Assembly: GCA_013152625.1 (NCBI GenBank)
Contig: JAADFY010000033.1
Location: 1 to 8,082 of the forward strand
Direction: 5' to 3'
DNA length: 8,082 nucleotides
From: Alphaproteobacteria bacterium
GTDB taxonomy: Bacteria > Pseudomonadota > Alphaproteobacteria > Rhizobiales > Devosiaceae
The notes under the pieces were generated by a model. It saw only the letters and a list, made by a program, of their open reading frames with translations, was not told where the DNA came from and ran no database searches. The first letter of the stretch is position 1. Every line of letters begins with the position of its first letter. Of the stretch, positions 1 through 5,863 are shown one piece after another. The position numbers were made by a program, and so were the translations under genes.

Positions 1-446
1 TGAAGCTTTGACAAACAACGCTCAATATCCTGTTTGGTAATATCGGAAAGCTGACGCTTGCCAAAAGGGAAAAAACGCAAAAGCAGGCGCTCGTAATCTC
101 TGATAGTTCGTGGGCGCGTGCGTTGTCTTACTTCGGCCAGATAGCGTTCAACTGCTTCGAGATAGGAAAATGAGACTGCCCTGGCTTCAATAATTCCAAG
201 AGTAATCTCAGCCATAACCATTTTAGCTTCGTCCCGCGCATCCTTGAGAGATTGCACCGGATACTTACCCACAACCTTGCGCCTGCGAAGTTCACGCGGT
301 CCATACATCACCACAAACGTTTTCTGCCCGCCTTGAGATATACGACAGCCAAATCCGGGGAGCTTGTTGTCCCAGTAGGTGACCTGTCCGCTTGGTGGTA
401 CTTTAAGTGCGCGAATGGTCGGATCGGTTAACTGCAGTTTTGGCAT
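1..446 (-). CDS. int: Tyrosine-type (P4-like) integrase, N-terminal part, truncated by window edge
   Basis: This is a site-specific recombinase that integrates and excises the neighbouring element. The reverse strand from 446 gives 148 uninterrupted codons starting MPKLQLTDPTIRAL. Residues about 1-80 fit the integrase arm-site DNA-binding domain (DUF4102 type): WDNKLPGFGCRIS at 25-37, the G-KTF strand at 40-44, and the closing SLKDARDEAK at 66-75. Residues about 88-148 fit the SAM-like core-binding domain (SFSYLEAVERYLAEV, then TIRDYERLLL). The catalytic domain with its R-H-R-Y residues lies outside the window, so activity cannot be judged. The ATG at 446 is chosen because the same frame has a stop at 459-461; a GTG at 453-455 is the only other start. 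No clear Shine-Dalgarno site precedes it. The gene points away from the attachment site at 590-634. Confidence 0.9.
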   Translation of the reverse strand, partial: MPKLQLTDPTIRALKVPPSGQVTYWDNKLPGFGCRISQGGQKTFVVMYGPRELRRRKVVGKYPVQSLKDARDEAKMVMAEITLGIIEARAVSFSYLEAVERYLAEVRQRTRPRTIRDYERLLLRFFPFGKRQLSDITKQDIERCLSKL

Positions 447-447
447 C

Positions 448-480
448 TTAGGCACGCATTAGGCACGCAAATTAGGTGCA
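448..480. repeat. Perfect 11-bp tandem repeat plus a degenerate third copy upstream of the integrase
   Basis: TTAGGCACGCA occurs at 448-458 and again, directly abutting, at 459-469. A degenerate copy, TTAGGTGCA, is at 472-480. The repeats begin two bases from the integrase start codon and would lie in its leader. The repeat length is close to one helical turn, so a protein could bind successive copies on one face of the DNA. Likely roles are arm-type integrase sites or a site for autoregulation. This is inference from position and periodicity. Confidence 0.7.
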
Positions 481-502
481 TTGGAGTGGTTTTCTATGTT
501 CT

Positions 503-531
503 TCTATATCACCAAAAACCTAACTAAGCAA
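503..531 (-). promoter_or_regulatory. Candidate sigma-70 promoter for the integrase
   Basis: On the minus strand TTGCTT (531-526) and TATAGA (508-503) are separated by exactly 17 bp and point at the integrase start at 446. The -10 matches consensus at four of six positions and the -35 at only three. The region is AT-rich, so chance matches are likely. I keep it only because of the spacing and orientation. Confidence 0.3.
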
Positions 532-589
532 TTGTTTTATATACGTTTTTAATTCAACTATGTTCACCTATGAAGACGGCAAAAAAATA

Positions 590-634
590 ACTCTGACTCC
601 GTTAGTCCTGGTTCGAATCCAGGTTCCCCAGCCA
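590..634 (+). other. Attachment site: 3' fragment of tRNA-Gln(CTG)
   Basis: The sequence from about 590 reads as the 3' portion of a tRNA. The anticodon loop CTCTGAC is at 591-597 with CTG at 593-595. The 3' anticodon stem TCCGT is at 598-602, a short variable loop at 603-606, the T arm CCTGG/TTCGAAT/CCAGG at 607-623, the 3' acceptor strand TTCCCCA at 624-630, discriminator G631, and an encoded CCA at 632-634. Six Ts follow at 640-645. No matching 5' half (it would start TGGGGAA) lies upstream, so this cannot fold as a complete tRNA. Homology stops at the 5' side of the anticodon loop, a usual crossover position for tRNA-targeting integrases. The tRNA identity rests on the anticodon and the glutamine-type TGGGG/CCCCA acceptor expected in bacteria. 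Confidence 0.82.
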
Positions 635-658
635 ATTGCTTTTTTCGGATTTACAAAC

Positions 659-673
659 GGGCCAGCCCGGCCC
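659..673 (-). terminator. Weak hairpin after the amidohydrolase gene
   Basis: GGGCC at 659-663 pairs with GGCCC at 669-673 around a five-base loop, ten bases beyond the amidohydrolase stop on the minus strand. Only GTTTGT follows rather than a true T tract, so termination here would be weak. Confidence 0.22.
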
Positions 674-683
674 AATCGGGTGT

Positions 684-2009
684 TCAGTCAGCGTCGATCT
701 GTCGGGTTTTCTGGCTAAACTGTTGGGCAATCTGGGCGACATCGCGCCGGGCTTTGGCCTGTTCAATGGTCAGAACCGCGCCGTTTCTGACCACCCATTT
801 TCCATCTATCATCACATCGCGGACGTCACTGGCGATTGCAGAGAACACCAGCGCGGCGTAGATGTCGTAGATCGGGGTCATTCTCGGGGATTGCAGGGAT
901 ACCCGAATGAGATCGGCGCATTTTCCCGCCTCCAGCGAACCGGTCACACCATCCAGTCCGAGCACTTTTGCGCCCTCGATGGTCGCCATTTTCACGATTT
1001 GTCGGGCCGGCAGGCATTTCCGGCTGCCCCCCAGCAGTTTTGCAAACATGGACGCGGGGGCCATCTGGGCGAAGATGTCCAGCGTGTTGCCGCTCATGGC
1101 GCCATCGGTTGCCAGTCCCACCGCCAGCCCGGCGTTGCGCATGGCCTCCACCGGTGCAATGCCCCTGCCCGCTTTTGCGTTCGAGCGTGCGTTGTGGGCC
1201 ACGGTTATGCCACGCTCGGACAGGGTGGCAATCTCCCCCGGTTCCAGTTCAAGACAATGGGCCATGATCGCGCCGGGCCGTAAAAGCCCTGCCCTGTCCA
1301 CCAGTTCCACGGGGCGGCAATTGTGGTGGGTGGCGCACCATTCGAGTTCGGATTTCATTTCGGCCAGGTGCATCTGCACCCGCACATGGGGGTTGTCATG
1401 GGCATATTCAGCCACCCGGGCCATGATTTGCGGTCCGGTGGAATAGGGTGCGTGGGGGGCGATGGACGCCGTTATGCGGTCGTGGCCGGAAAACTCGTCA
1501 CGCAGATCATCGACCAATGCGAACCCCTGGTCAAAAGACCCATGGTCGGGGGGCTCATAATCGGCCAGAGTCTGGCCGACGACGCCGCGCATACCCGCCT
1601 TGTCGAGAACGCGGCCCACCTGTTGCTCAAAATAGTACATGTCGGCGGTGGTGGTTACCCCCCCCAGCATCATTTCAACGGCGGCAAGCCGCGCCCCGAT
1701 GCGCACCACTTCGGGGGTGATCGCACCCCGCTCCAGAGGCAAAATATAGCGAAATAGCCGGTCGTCCACATCCTCGCCCAACCCGCGAAACACGGTCATG
1801 GCCATATGACCATGGGTATTGATCATCCCCGGCAGGATGAGATCGCCGTTTACATCAATGGTTTCGTCGGCGGGCGGCCCGTCCGGCGTAATGGGCCCCT
1901 CGCCCACCGCGGCGATGCGGTTGTCCTCTATCGTCACCCATCCCGTCACAAACTCGTCGAACGCGGGATTCATGGTCAGGATGCGGGCATTGTGAAGACA
2001 GGTTCGCAT
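684..2009 (-). CDS. TRZ/ATZ-type amidohydrolase (aminohydrolase), 441 aa
   Basis: This is a metal-dependent cytosolic hydrolase of the amidohydrolase superfamily. It belongs to the branch that includes S-adenosylhomocysteine/methylthioadenosine deaminase and atrazine-type aminohydrolases, which remove an amino or similar group from a heterocycle. Length is normal for the branch and no signal peptide is present. The metal ligands are visible: H66 and H68 in NTHGHM, H214 in HLAEMKSE with E217, and D302 in LATDGAMSGN. H251 (AHCLEL), PHAPYS at 185-190 and the HNARSNAK segment from 272 are also typical. The N-terminal strands 1-60 and the C-terminal segment after about 360 (GSLEAGKCADLI) form the usual composite sandwich domain. 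GGAAAG at 2024-2019 precedes the ATG at a suitable distance. The gene is divergent from the lacI-importer operon and shares its control region, which suggests it acts on what the importer delivers. The exact substrate cannot be read from the motifs; calling it MtaD would be a guess. Confidence 0.9.
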   Translation of the reverse strand: MRTCLHNARILTMNPAFDEFVTGWVTIEDNRIAAVGEGPITPDGPPADETIDVNGDLILPGMINTHGHMAMTVFRGLGEDVDDRLFRYILPLERGAITPEVVRIGARLAAVEMMLGGVTTTADMYYFEQQVGRVLDKAGMRGVVGQTLADYEPPDHGSFDQGFALVDDLRDEFSGHDRITASIAPHAPYSTGPQIMARVAEYAHDNPHVRVQMHLAEMKSELEWCATHHNCRPVELVDRAGLLRPGAIMAHCLELEPGEIATLSERGITVAHNARSNAKAGRGIAPVEAMRNAGLAVGLATDGAMSGNTLDIFAQMAPASMFAKLLGGSRKCLPARQIVKMATIEGAKVLGLDGVTGSLEAGKCADLIRVSLQSPRMTPIYDIYAALVFSAIASDVRDVMIDGKWVVRNGAVLTIEQAKARRDVAQIAQQFSQKTRQIDAD

Positions 2010-2068
2010 GGTCTGGGACTTTCCGGTGCCAAAAGCGCAATAACGACTGAAGAGGCGAATTCAATACA

Positions 2069-2104
2069 CCTGACAAGTCGCGCAGCGTGCTTGACAAGAC
2101 GCGC
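2069..2104. repeat. 15-bp direct repeat with 21-bp period in the divergent control region
   Basis: CCTGACAAGTCGCGC (2069-2083) and CTTGACAAGACGCGC (2090-2104) agree at 13 of 15 positions and start 21 bp apart, two turns of the helix. They lie upstream of and partly within the lacI promoter, whose -35 TTGACA is inside the second copy. The spacing suggests two protein molecules on the same DNA face, perhaps an activator, but no protein in the window is clearly assigned to it. Confidence 0.55.
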
Positions 2105-2119
2105 CATTCGCTGGTTAAT
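2091..2119 (+). promoter_or_regulatory. Candidate promoter of the lacI-importer operon
   Basis: A perfect TTGACA at 2091-2096, a 17-bp spacer and GTTAAT at 2114-2119 (four of six consensus bases) would start transcription near 2126, leaving a leader of about 40 bases before the repressor start. The near-palindrome at 2112-2129 covers the -10 element, as expected for a repressed promoter. I see no equally good promoter for the divergent amidohydrolase. Confidence 0.5.
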
Positions 2120-2129
2120 CGTTTAATCA
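2112..2129. promoter_or_regulatory. Candidate LacI-family operator (near-palindrome centred on CG)
   Basis: TGGTTAATCGTTTAATCA is a near-palindrome in which seven of nine half-site positions match (TGGTTAATC against TGATTAAAC, the reverse complement of the other half). The core is TTAA-N-CG-N-TTAA. LacI-family operators are typically 14-20 bp palindromes with a central CG into which the hinge-helix leucine inserts, and the adjacent repressor keeps that leucine (L54). The site covers the -10 box of the predicted promoter and ends 34 bp before the repressor gene, so autoregulation and control of the whole operon are likely. Direct binding is inferred. Confidence 0.6.
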
Positions 2130-2163
2130 TACTAGGGGGCCTCCCCGAGTTTGGGAACTGGTT

Positions 2164-3150
2164 TTGACAAATCAAAAACAAATTGCACGTGACCTGGGGA
2201 TATCCGTGGCAACGGTATCCAATGCCCTGACCGGCAAGGGCCGTGTTTCTGAAAATGTCATACAGCAGGTGACCTCACGGGCCGGGCAGCTCGGCTATTT
2301 CCCCAGTGCGGCGGGCCGGGCCCTTAAAACGGGGCGCAGCGGTATTTTGGGTCTTGTCATGCCCGATATCACCCAGCCGGTGTTTCCTGAATTTGCCCAA
2401 GGGGTGGAAACCGAGGCCGACAAATGCGGGTTTGGCATTTTGATGGCCAACGGGCGCGGCACCGGGGCCGGGCAGGACGCGGCGATTAAAAAACTCATTC
2501 AGCACGGGGTGGACGGCATTATCGTCATCCCGCAACGGGGCACGACGCCAAACATTTCCGCGGTGCCTTCGGCCATCGTGAGCACGCCGGGGGATCCGGA
2601 CAATATTGTCGCAGCCAATCACGCCCAGGGCGGGCAACTGGGCGCGCGGGCGCTGTTGGCGTTAGGTCATCGCAAGTTTTTACTGCTCGGGAATGACGCC
2701 CACTCCGGGGTTCAAAAGGACCGTATCGGGGGGATGATCGATGTCCTGAAGGGGGTGGCGGCCTATGAGGTGTGCTGGACGTCGGACGGGTTTCCCGACC
2801 TTGGGCAAAAGCACGCGCACGGCGTAAGCGCCATCATGACGGTTTCGGATCTGTTGGCGCTGCGGGTCGTTACCGAGGCGGCACGGCGGGGTCTGGAGTG
2901 CCCCCAGGCCATTTCCGTCATGGGTTTTGACGATCTGCCCCTTGCCACCGCCGTGCGCCCAACATTATCAACCATCGTGCCCAACACCGCCGAGCTGTGC
3001 AAACGGGCGGTGGCCTATCTGGCCGCAGTCATCCGGGGGGACGCACAATTGCCCGCGCCCAGCGTTGTGGACATGACCATCGTGCTTCGTGAATCCACCG
3101 GACCGGCCACCACAAGATTATCCAACTCAAAAAAGGGAGAAATAAAATGA
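2164..3150 (+). CDS. LacI-family transcriptional regulator, 328 aa
   Basis: This is a ligand-responsive DNA-binding repressor. Residues 5-24 form the LacI helix-turn-helix (KQIARDLGISVATVSNAL), followed by the GKGRVS turn. The hinge region YFPSAAGRALKTG at 45-57 retains the leucine that enters the operator minor groove. Residues about 61-310 are a periplasmic-binding-protein-like ligand domain, with ILGLVMPDITQPVFPEFAQG at 61-80, SAIMTVSDLLAL at 222-233, GFDDLPLATAVRPTLSTI at 254-271 and a normal C-terminal end. It is at the short end for the family; the stretch between about 183 and 222 looks slightly reduced. The start is TTG at 2164, since no ATG or GTG lies in frame between an upstream TAA at 2116 and the HTH; GGGA at 2153-2156 is the probable ribosome site. 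The gene overlaps the solute-binding protein gene by 4 bp. LacI proteins mostly sense sugars or nucleosides/purines, and the ligand here is unknown. Confidence 0.93.
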   Translation: MTNQKQIARDLGISVATVSNALTGKGRVSENVIQQVTSRAGQLGYFPSAAGRALKTGRSGILGLVMPDITQPVFPEFAQGVETEADKCGFGILMANGRGTGAGQDAAIKKLIQHGVDGIIVIPQRGTTPNISAVPSAIVSTPGDPDNIVAANHAQGGQLGARALLALGHRKFLLLGNDAHSGVQKDRIGGMIDVLKGVAAYEVCWTSDGFPDLGQKHAHGVSAIMTVSDLLALRVVTEAARRGLECPQAISVMGFDDLPLATAVRPTLSTIVPNTAELCKRAVAYLAAVIRGDAQLPAPSVVDMTIVLRESTGPATTRLSNSKKGEIK

Positions 3151-4166
3151 AACGCCTATTCGCCATGGGTGCTGCACTGGCTCTGATTGCCGGCGCGGCA
3201 AACGCCCAGGAAAACAAACTGACCATATCGGTCTATTCGTTTGGAACCGACGCCATGACGGCGGCGGTCTTTAACCCGTTCGAGGAGGTTTGCGGCTGCG
3301 AAGTGGTCGTGGAAACCGGCAACAGCGTGGAACGCATGGCCAAGATCGAGGCCAACGCGGCAAATCCGGTCATCGATGTGGCGGTGATGTCCACCCAGGA
3401 TGCCCTGTCTCTGGCCCGCAAGGGGTTGCTTCAGCCTTTGGATGTTTCAAAGCTTTCCAGCTACGATGATCTTTATGAGGCCGCCAAAGACCCCATCGGC
3501 GACAATATGGCGGTGGGCTACGGGTTTTATGCAACCTCCATCGTTTACCGCTCGGATCTGGTGGACATCGATAGCTGGGCCGATCTGCTTTCCGATGACC
3601 TCAAGGGCCGCGTCGCCCTGCCCAACATCACCGGCACGCAAGGGCCGCTGACCCTTTACATGCTCGGTCAGGCCCTGGGCTACGATGACATCAGCTTTGC
3701 CGATACCATTGGCGCGGTGGCGGAAAGCGCGGACGACATCGTAACCTTTTACAGCCGCTCTTCGGAGCTGGTGCAACTCATGATGCAGGAAGAAGTCATT
3801 GCCGCGCCCGTGGGCCGGTTTGCCTGGAGCCGTTTTTCAGGTTCGGATTTTCCCTTCAAGTGGGCCGAGCCGAAAGAAGGCCAGACGGGGGGCATGAATG
3901 TCATGCTCATGACCAAGGACAACGGCAATGAGGAACTGGCCTATCAGTTCATGGATTACTGGCTGTCCACGGAAGTCCAGACCCGGGTTGCAGAACTCAA
4001 ACTGGACAGCCCGGCCAACGCCAAGGTGGTGGTCAGCGACGAGATTGCCGAGAGCCTGACCTATGGCGCCGATCTGATCAATTCGCTGAACATGCTGGAC
4101 CCGGCGGCGATTATCGATAATCGCGATGCCTGGCTGGAACGCTGGAACGAAGAGGTTATCAACTAG
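3147..4166 (+). CDS. Periplasmic solute-binding protein of a polyamine-type (PotD/PotF-like) ABC importer, 339 aa
   Basis: This is the extracytoplasmic receptor that captures the substrate and delivers it to the permeases. Residues 1-20 are a Sec signal peptide (KR, a hydrophobic core, ANA before QE), with cleavage expected after A20. There is no lipobox cysteine, so the protein should be soluble in the periplasm of a Gram-negative cell. The mature part follows the family 1 / PotD-like fold: LTISVYSFGTDAM near 25-37, IDVAVMSTQDALSLARKGLLQPLD around 76-99, IVYRSDLVDIDSWADLL, KGRVALPN, and the C-terminal YQFMDYWLSTEVQ segment. Length is usual. C49 and C51 form an unusual CGC near the N-terminus. 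GGGAG at 3135-3139 is a strong ribosome site, and the ATG overlaps the repressor stop (ATGA). Polyamine-type binding proteins also carry other cationic or small organic ligands, so the substrate is not assigned. Confidence 0.88.
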   Translation: MKRLFAMGAALALIAGAANAQENKLTISVYSFGTDAMTAAVFNPFEEVCGCEVVVETGNSVERMAKIEANAANPVIDVAVMSTQDALSLARKGLLQPLDVSKLSSYDDLYEAAKDPIGDNMAVGYGFYATSIVYRSDLVDIDSWADLLSDDLKGRVALPNITGTQGPLTLYMLGQALGYDDISFADTIGAVAESADDIVTFYSRSSELVQLMMQEEVIAAPVGRFAWSRFSGSDFPFKWAEPKEGQTGGMNVMLMTKDNGNEELAYQFMDYWLSTEVQTRVAELKLDSPANAKVVVSDEIAESLTYGADLINSLNMLDPAAIIDNRDAWLERWNEEVIN

Positions 4167-4204
4167 GGCAGTTTTACTGCGTCGTTGAAACGCTCCAGGA
4201 CACC

Positions 4205-4236
4205 TTGCCGGCACCGGATACGTCCGGTGCCGGTGA
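4205..4236 (+). promoter_or_regulatory. Strong intercistronic hairpin between binding protein and permease genes
   Basis: CCGGCACCGGA (4208-4218) and TCCGGTGCCGG (4223-4233) are perfect 11-bp complements around a TACG loop, extendable by two wobble pairs and a T-A pair. No T tract follows, so it is not a standard intrinsic terminator. In importer operons such a stem after the binding-protein gene often protects upstream mRNA or partly reduces downstream expression, giving more binding protein than permease. That role is inferred from position. The rest of the 94-bp gap holds nothing else I recognise. Confidence 0.7.
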
Positions 4237-4260
4237 CGACAATGACCGGAAACAGCTTTC

Positions 4261-5082
4261 ATGTTTCAAAACAACCGGGAAGGGCTGGCGCTGGCATTAC
4301 CGGCAGCGGTTTTCACGGCTCTATTGTTCCTTCTTCCCGTGGGGATACTATTGTCCGAGGCCTTCAGGGTCGATGGCCAGTGGTCGTTGCAGGGCTATGT
4401 GGATTTTGCTGTAAAACCGCTCAACCAGACGGTTTTCCTGCGCACGCTAAAGCTGGGGTTTCTGGTGGCCTCGGTCAGTGCGGTCATTGGCTATGCCAGC
4501 GCATTCTGCATCGTCAACATGGACGCCAAAAGCCGTGGCCGTGTGTTCGGGCTCGTGGTTTTGCCACTGATGATTTCACCGGTGGCGCGCACCTATGCCT
4601 GGATCGTCATTCTGGGCCGCACCGGCATCGTCAACGACGCCATCGTCGGGCTGGGCCTGAGCGATACGCCCATTCGCATCCTTTTTACCGAAACCGCCGT
4701 CTTTTTGGGGCTATTGCAGCTTTTCCTGCCGCTCATGATCATTTCCCTGGTCAGCGCCATGGAAAATCTGCCCAAGGATGTCATTCCCGCCGCGCGGGTG
4801 CTGGGGGCCAACTGGTTTCAGGTCTTTACCAAGGTCATCCTGCCCTTGACCAAGGACGGGCTGGTCATGGGGGGCACCCTGGTCTTTACCGGCTCGCTGA
4901 CCGCCTATATCCCCCCTGCCATTCTGGGGGGCTCCAAGGTGCTGATGCTGGAGACGCTGTTATATCAGCGGGTCAATGTGGCCAATGATTTTGTCTCGGC
5001 GGGCATTATTGCCACCATCCTGATCGTCATGAGTTTTGGCGCGAATCTCCTTTTGAAACGCATTGCGGCGGCCCGGAAATAA
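4261..5082 (+). CDS. ABC importer inner-membrane permease, PotB-like, 273 aa
   Basis: This is one of the two transmembrane subunits forming the translocation path. Hydrophobic segments lie near residues 9-32, 64-85, 96-119, 143-165, 201-222 and 245-267, the six-helix layout of the PotB/PotH class. The cytoplasmic EAA-type loop that docks on the ATPase is at about 175-195 (IPAARVLGANWFQVFTKVILP), with the conserved G182 and the closing I-LP. A short N-terminus precedes helix 1, as in the family. The ATG at 4261 has only a weak ribosome site (GGAAA from 4248), and the gene starts after the hairpin at 4205-4236, consistent with lower expression than the binding protein. The stop is separated by one base from the next permease. 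Confidence 0.92.
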   Translation: MFQNNREGLALALPAAVFTALLFLLPVGILLSEAFRVDGQWSLQGYVDFAVKPLNQTVFLRTLKLGFLVASVSAVIGYASAFCIVNMDAKSRGRVFGLVVLPLMISPVARTYAWIVILGRTGIVNDAIVGLGLSDTPIRILFTETAVFLGLLQLFLPLMIISLVSAMENLPKDVIPAARVLGANWFQVFTKVILPLTKDGLVMGGTLVFTGSLTAYIPPAILGGSKVLMLETLLYQRVNVANDFVSAGIIATILIVMSFGANLLLKRIAAARK

Positions 5083-5083
5083 T

Positions 5084-5863
5084 ATGACATCCAAATGGAC
5101 CTCACGACTGATCATCGGCCTTACCCTGACCTTTTTGATCGGGCCGTTCCTGATCATCATTCTGGCCGGCATGTCGGCGGGTGATTTTCTGGCGTTTCCC
5201 CCCGATGGCCTGTCGCTGAAGTGGTATATCAAGGTCTTTACGGTGGAGAGCTTTCAAAAAAGCTTTGCCCTGTCGATGTTCCTGGCTGTCTTTGGCACCT
5301 TAACGGCGCTGGTTTTAGGGGTGCCGGCGGCCTACGCCATTTCCCGCTATGACATTCCATTCGGCGAGACGATCAAAACCGTGGTGGCGGCACCGATCAT
5401 CGTGCCCGGCATCATCGTCGGGCTGGCCCTGTTGCGCTATCTGGTAATACCGCTGGGTTTTACGGTTACCCTGGCCCTGTTTCTGGCCCATACGGCGCTG
5501 GTTCTGCCCTATGCGGTGCGTGTGGTCCTGTCGAGCCTGAACAATCTGGAAAGCGACATGGAAGAAGCCGCCGTCCTTTTGGGGTGCTCGCGGGTGGGGG
5601 CATTTACCCGGGTTGTTTTGCCAAACATCCAGGGCGGCGTGCTGGCCGCCTTCATTTTGGGGTTCGTTACCAGTTTCAATCAGGTGCCCGTCTCGCTGTT
5701 TTTGTCGGGGCCGGGGGTGCGCACCCTGCCCATCGACATGTTGTCCTATATGGAGATCACCTTTGACCCGTCGGTGGCGGCCCTGTCCGCCCTGTTGGCG
5801 TTTCTTTCTGTGGTGATTGTTTTTGTCGCCGAAAAATTCCTGGGGTTTTCTCGCTATGTCTGA
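5084..5863 (+). CDS. ABC importer inner-membrane permease, PotC-like, 259 aa
   Basis: This is the second transmembrane subunit, pairing with the PotB-like protein. Hydrophobic helices fall near residues 9-30, 61-85, 97-120, 124-145, 183-206 and 231-250. The EAA loop is at about 160-180 (EEAAVLLGCSRVGAFTRVVLP) and is closer to consensus than that of its partner. I choose the ATG at 5084 rather than an in-frame TTG at 5063. The ATG lies one base after the upstream stop, has GGA at 5075-5077 as a ribosome site, and gives the usual short N-terminus before helix 1. The last 8 bp overlap the ATPase start. Length is typical of PotC/PotI proteins. Confidence 0.92.
   Translation: MTSKWTSRLIIGLTLTFLIGPFLIIILAGMSAGDFLAFPPDGLSLKWYIKVFTVESFQKSFALSMFLAVFGTLTALVLGVPAAYAISRYDIPFGETIKTVVAAPIIVPGIIVGLALLRYLVIPLGFTVTLALFLAHTALVLPYAVRVVLSSLNNLESDMEEAAVLLGCSRVGAFTRVVLPNIQGGVLAAFILGFVTSFNQVPVSLFLSGPGVRTLPIDMLSYMEITFDPSVAALSALLAFLSVVIVFVAEKFLGFSRYV

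Larger units (their letters stand above)
1..634. mobile_element. End of an integrated genomic island or prophage at a tRNA-Gln gene
   Basis: Three things coincide. There is a tyrosine integrase gene at the left edge, an AT-rich non-coding stretch (about 480-590) unlike the GC-rich DNA to its right, and an abrupt switch at about 590 into the 3' part of a tRNA gene. Tyrosine integrases commonly recombine at tRNA 3' ends, and the island then carries a copy of the tRNA tail. The fragment faces right and ordinary metabolic genes follow, so I infer that the island extends left beyond the window and the host chromosome begins right of 634. The cargo is not visible. The intact tRNA and the second attachment site should lie at the other end. 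Confidence 0.75.

Noticed and set aside
590..634. A complete tRNA gene
   Set aside because: No 5' acceptor, D arm or 5' anticodon strand precedes the fragment; it is only the 3' part.
636..1283. Long plus-strand open frame opposite the amidohydrolase gene
   Set aside because: It lies antisense to a gene with full family motifs, has low-complexity composition and no recognisable domain, and is explained by GC-rich codon structure.
2135..2146. Small GGGG/CCCC hairpin in the leader of the lacI gene
   Set aside because: A four-base-pair stem in GC-rich DNA is expected by chance and it does not clearly cover the ribosome site.
2164..2170. TTGACA at the repressor start as a further -35 box or third copy of the TGACAAG repeat
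   Set aside because: It coincides with the start codon, lacks the flanking CGCGC of the other two copies, and no -10 lies at a suitable distance.
2275..2637. Minus-strand open frame opposite the lacI gene
   Set aside because: It is antisense to a well-supported LacI protein, with no domain and no ribosome site; a shadow frame.
4185..4988. Long plus-strand frame overlapping the first permease in another frame
   Set aside because: Composition is rich in G, R, H and Q with no transmembrane pattern, while the 4261 frame encodes a clear permease.
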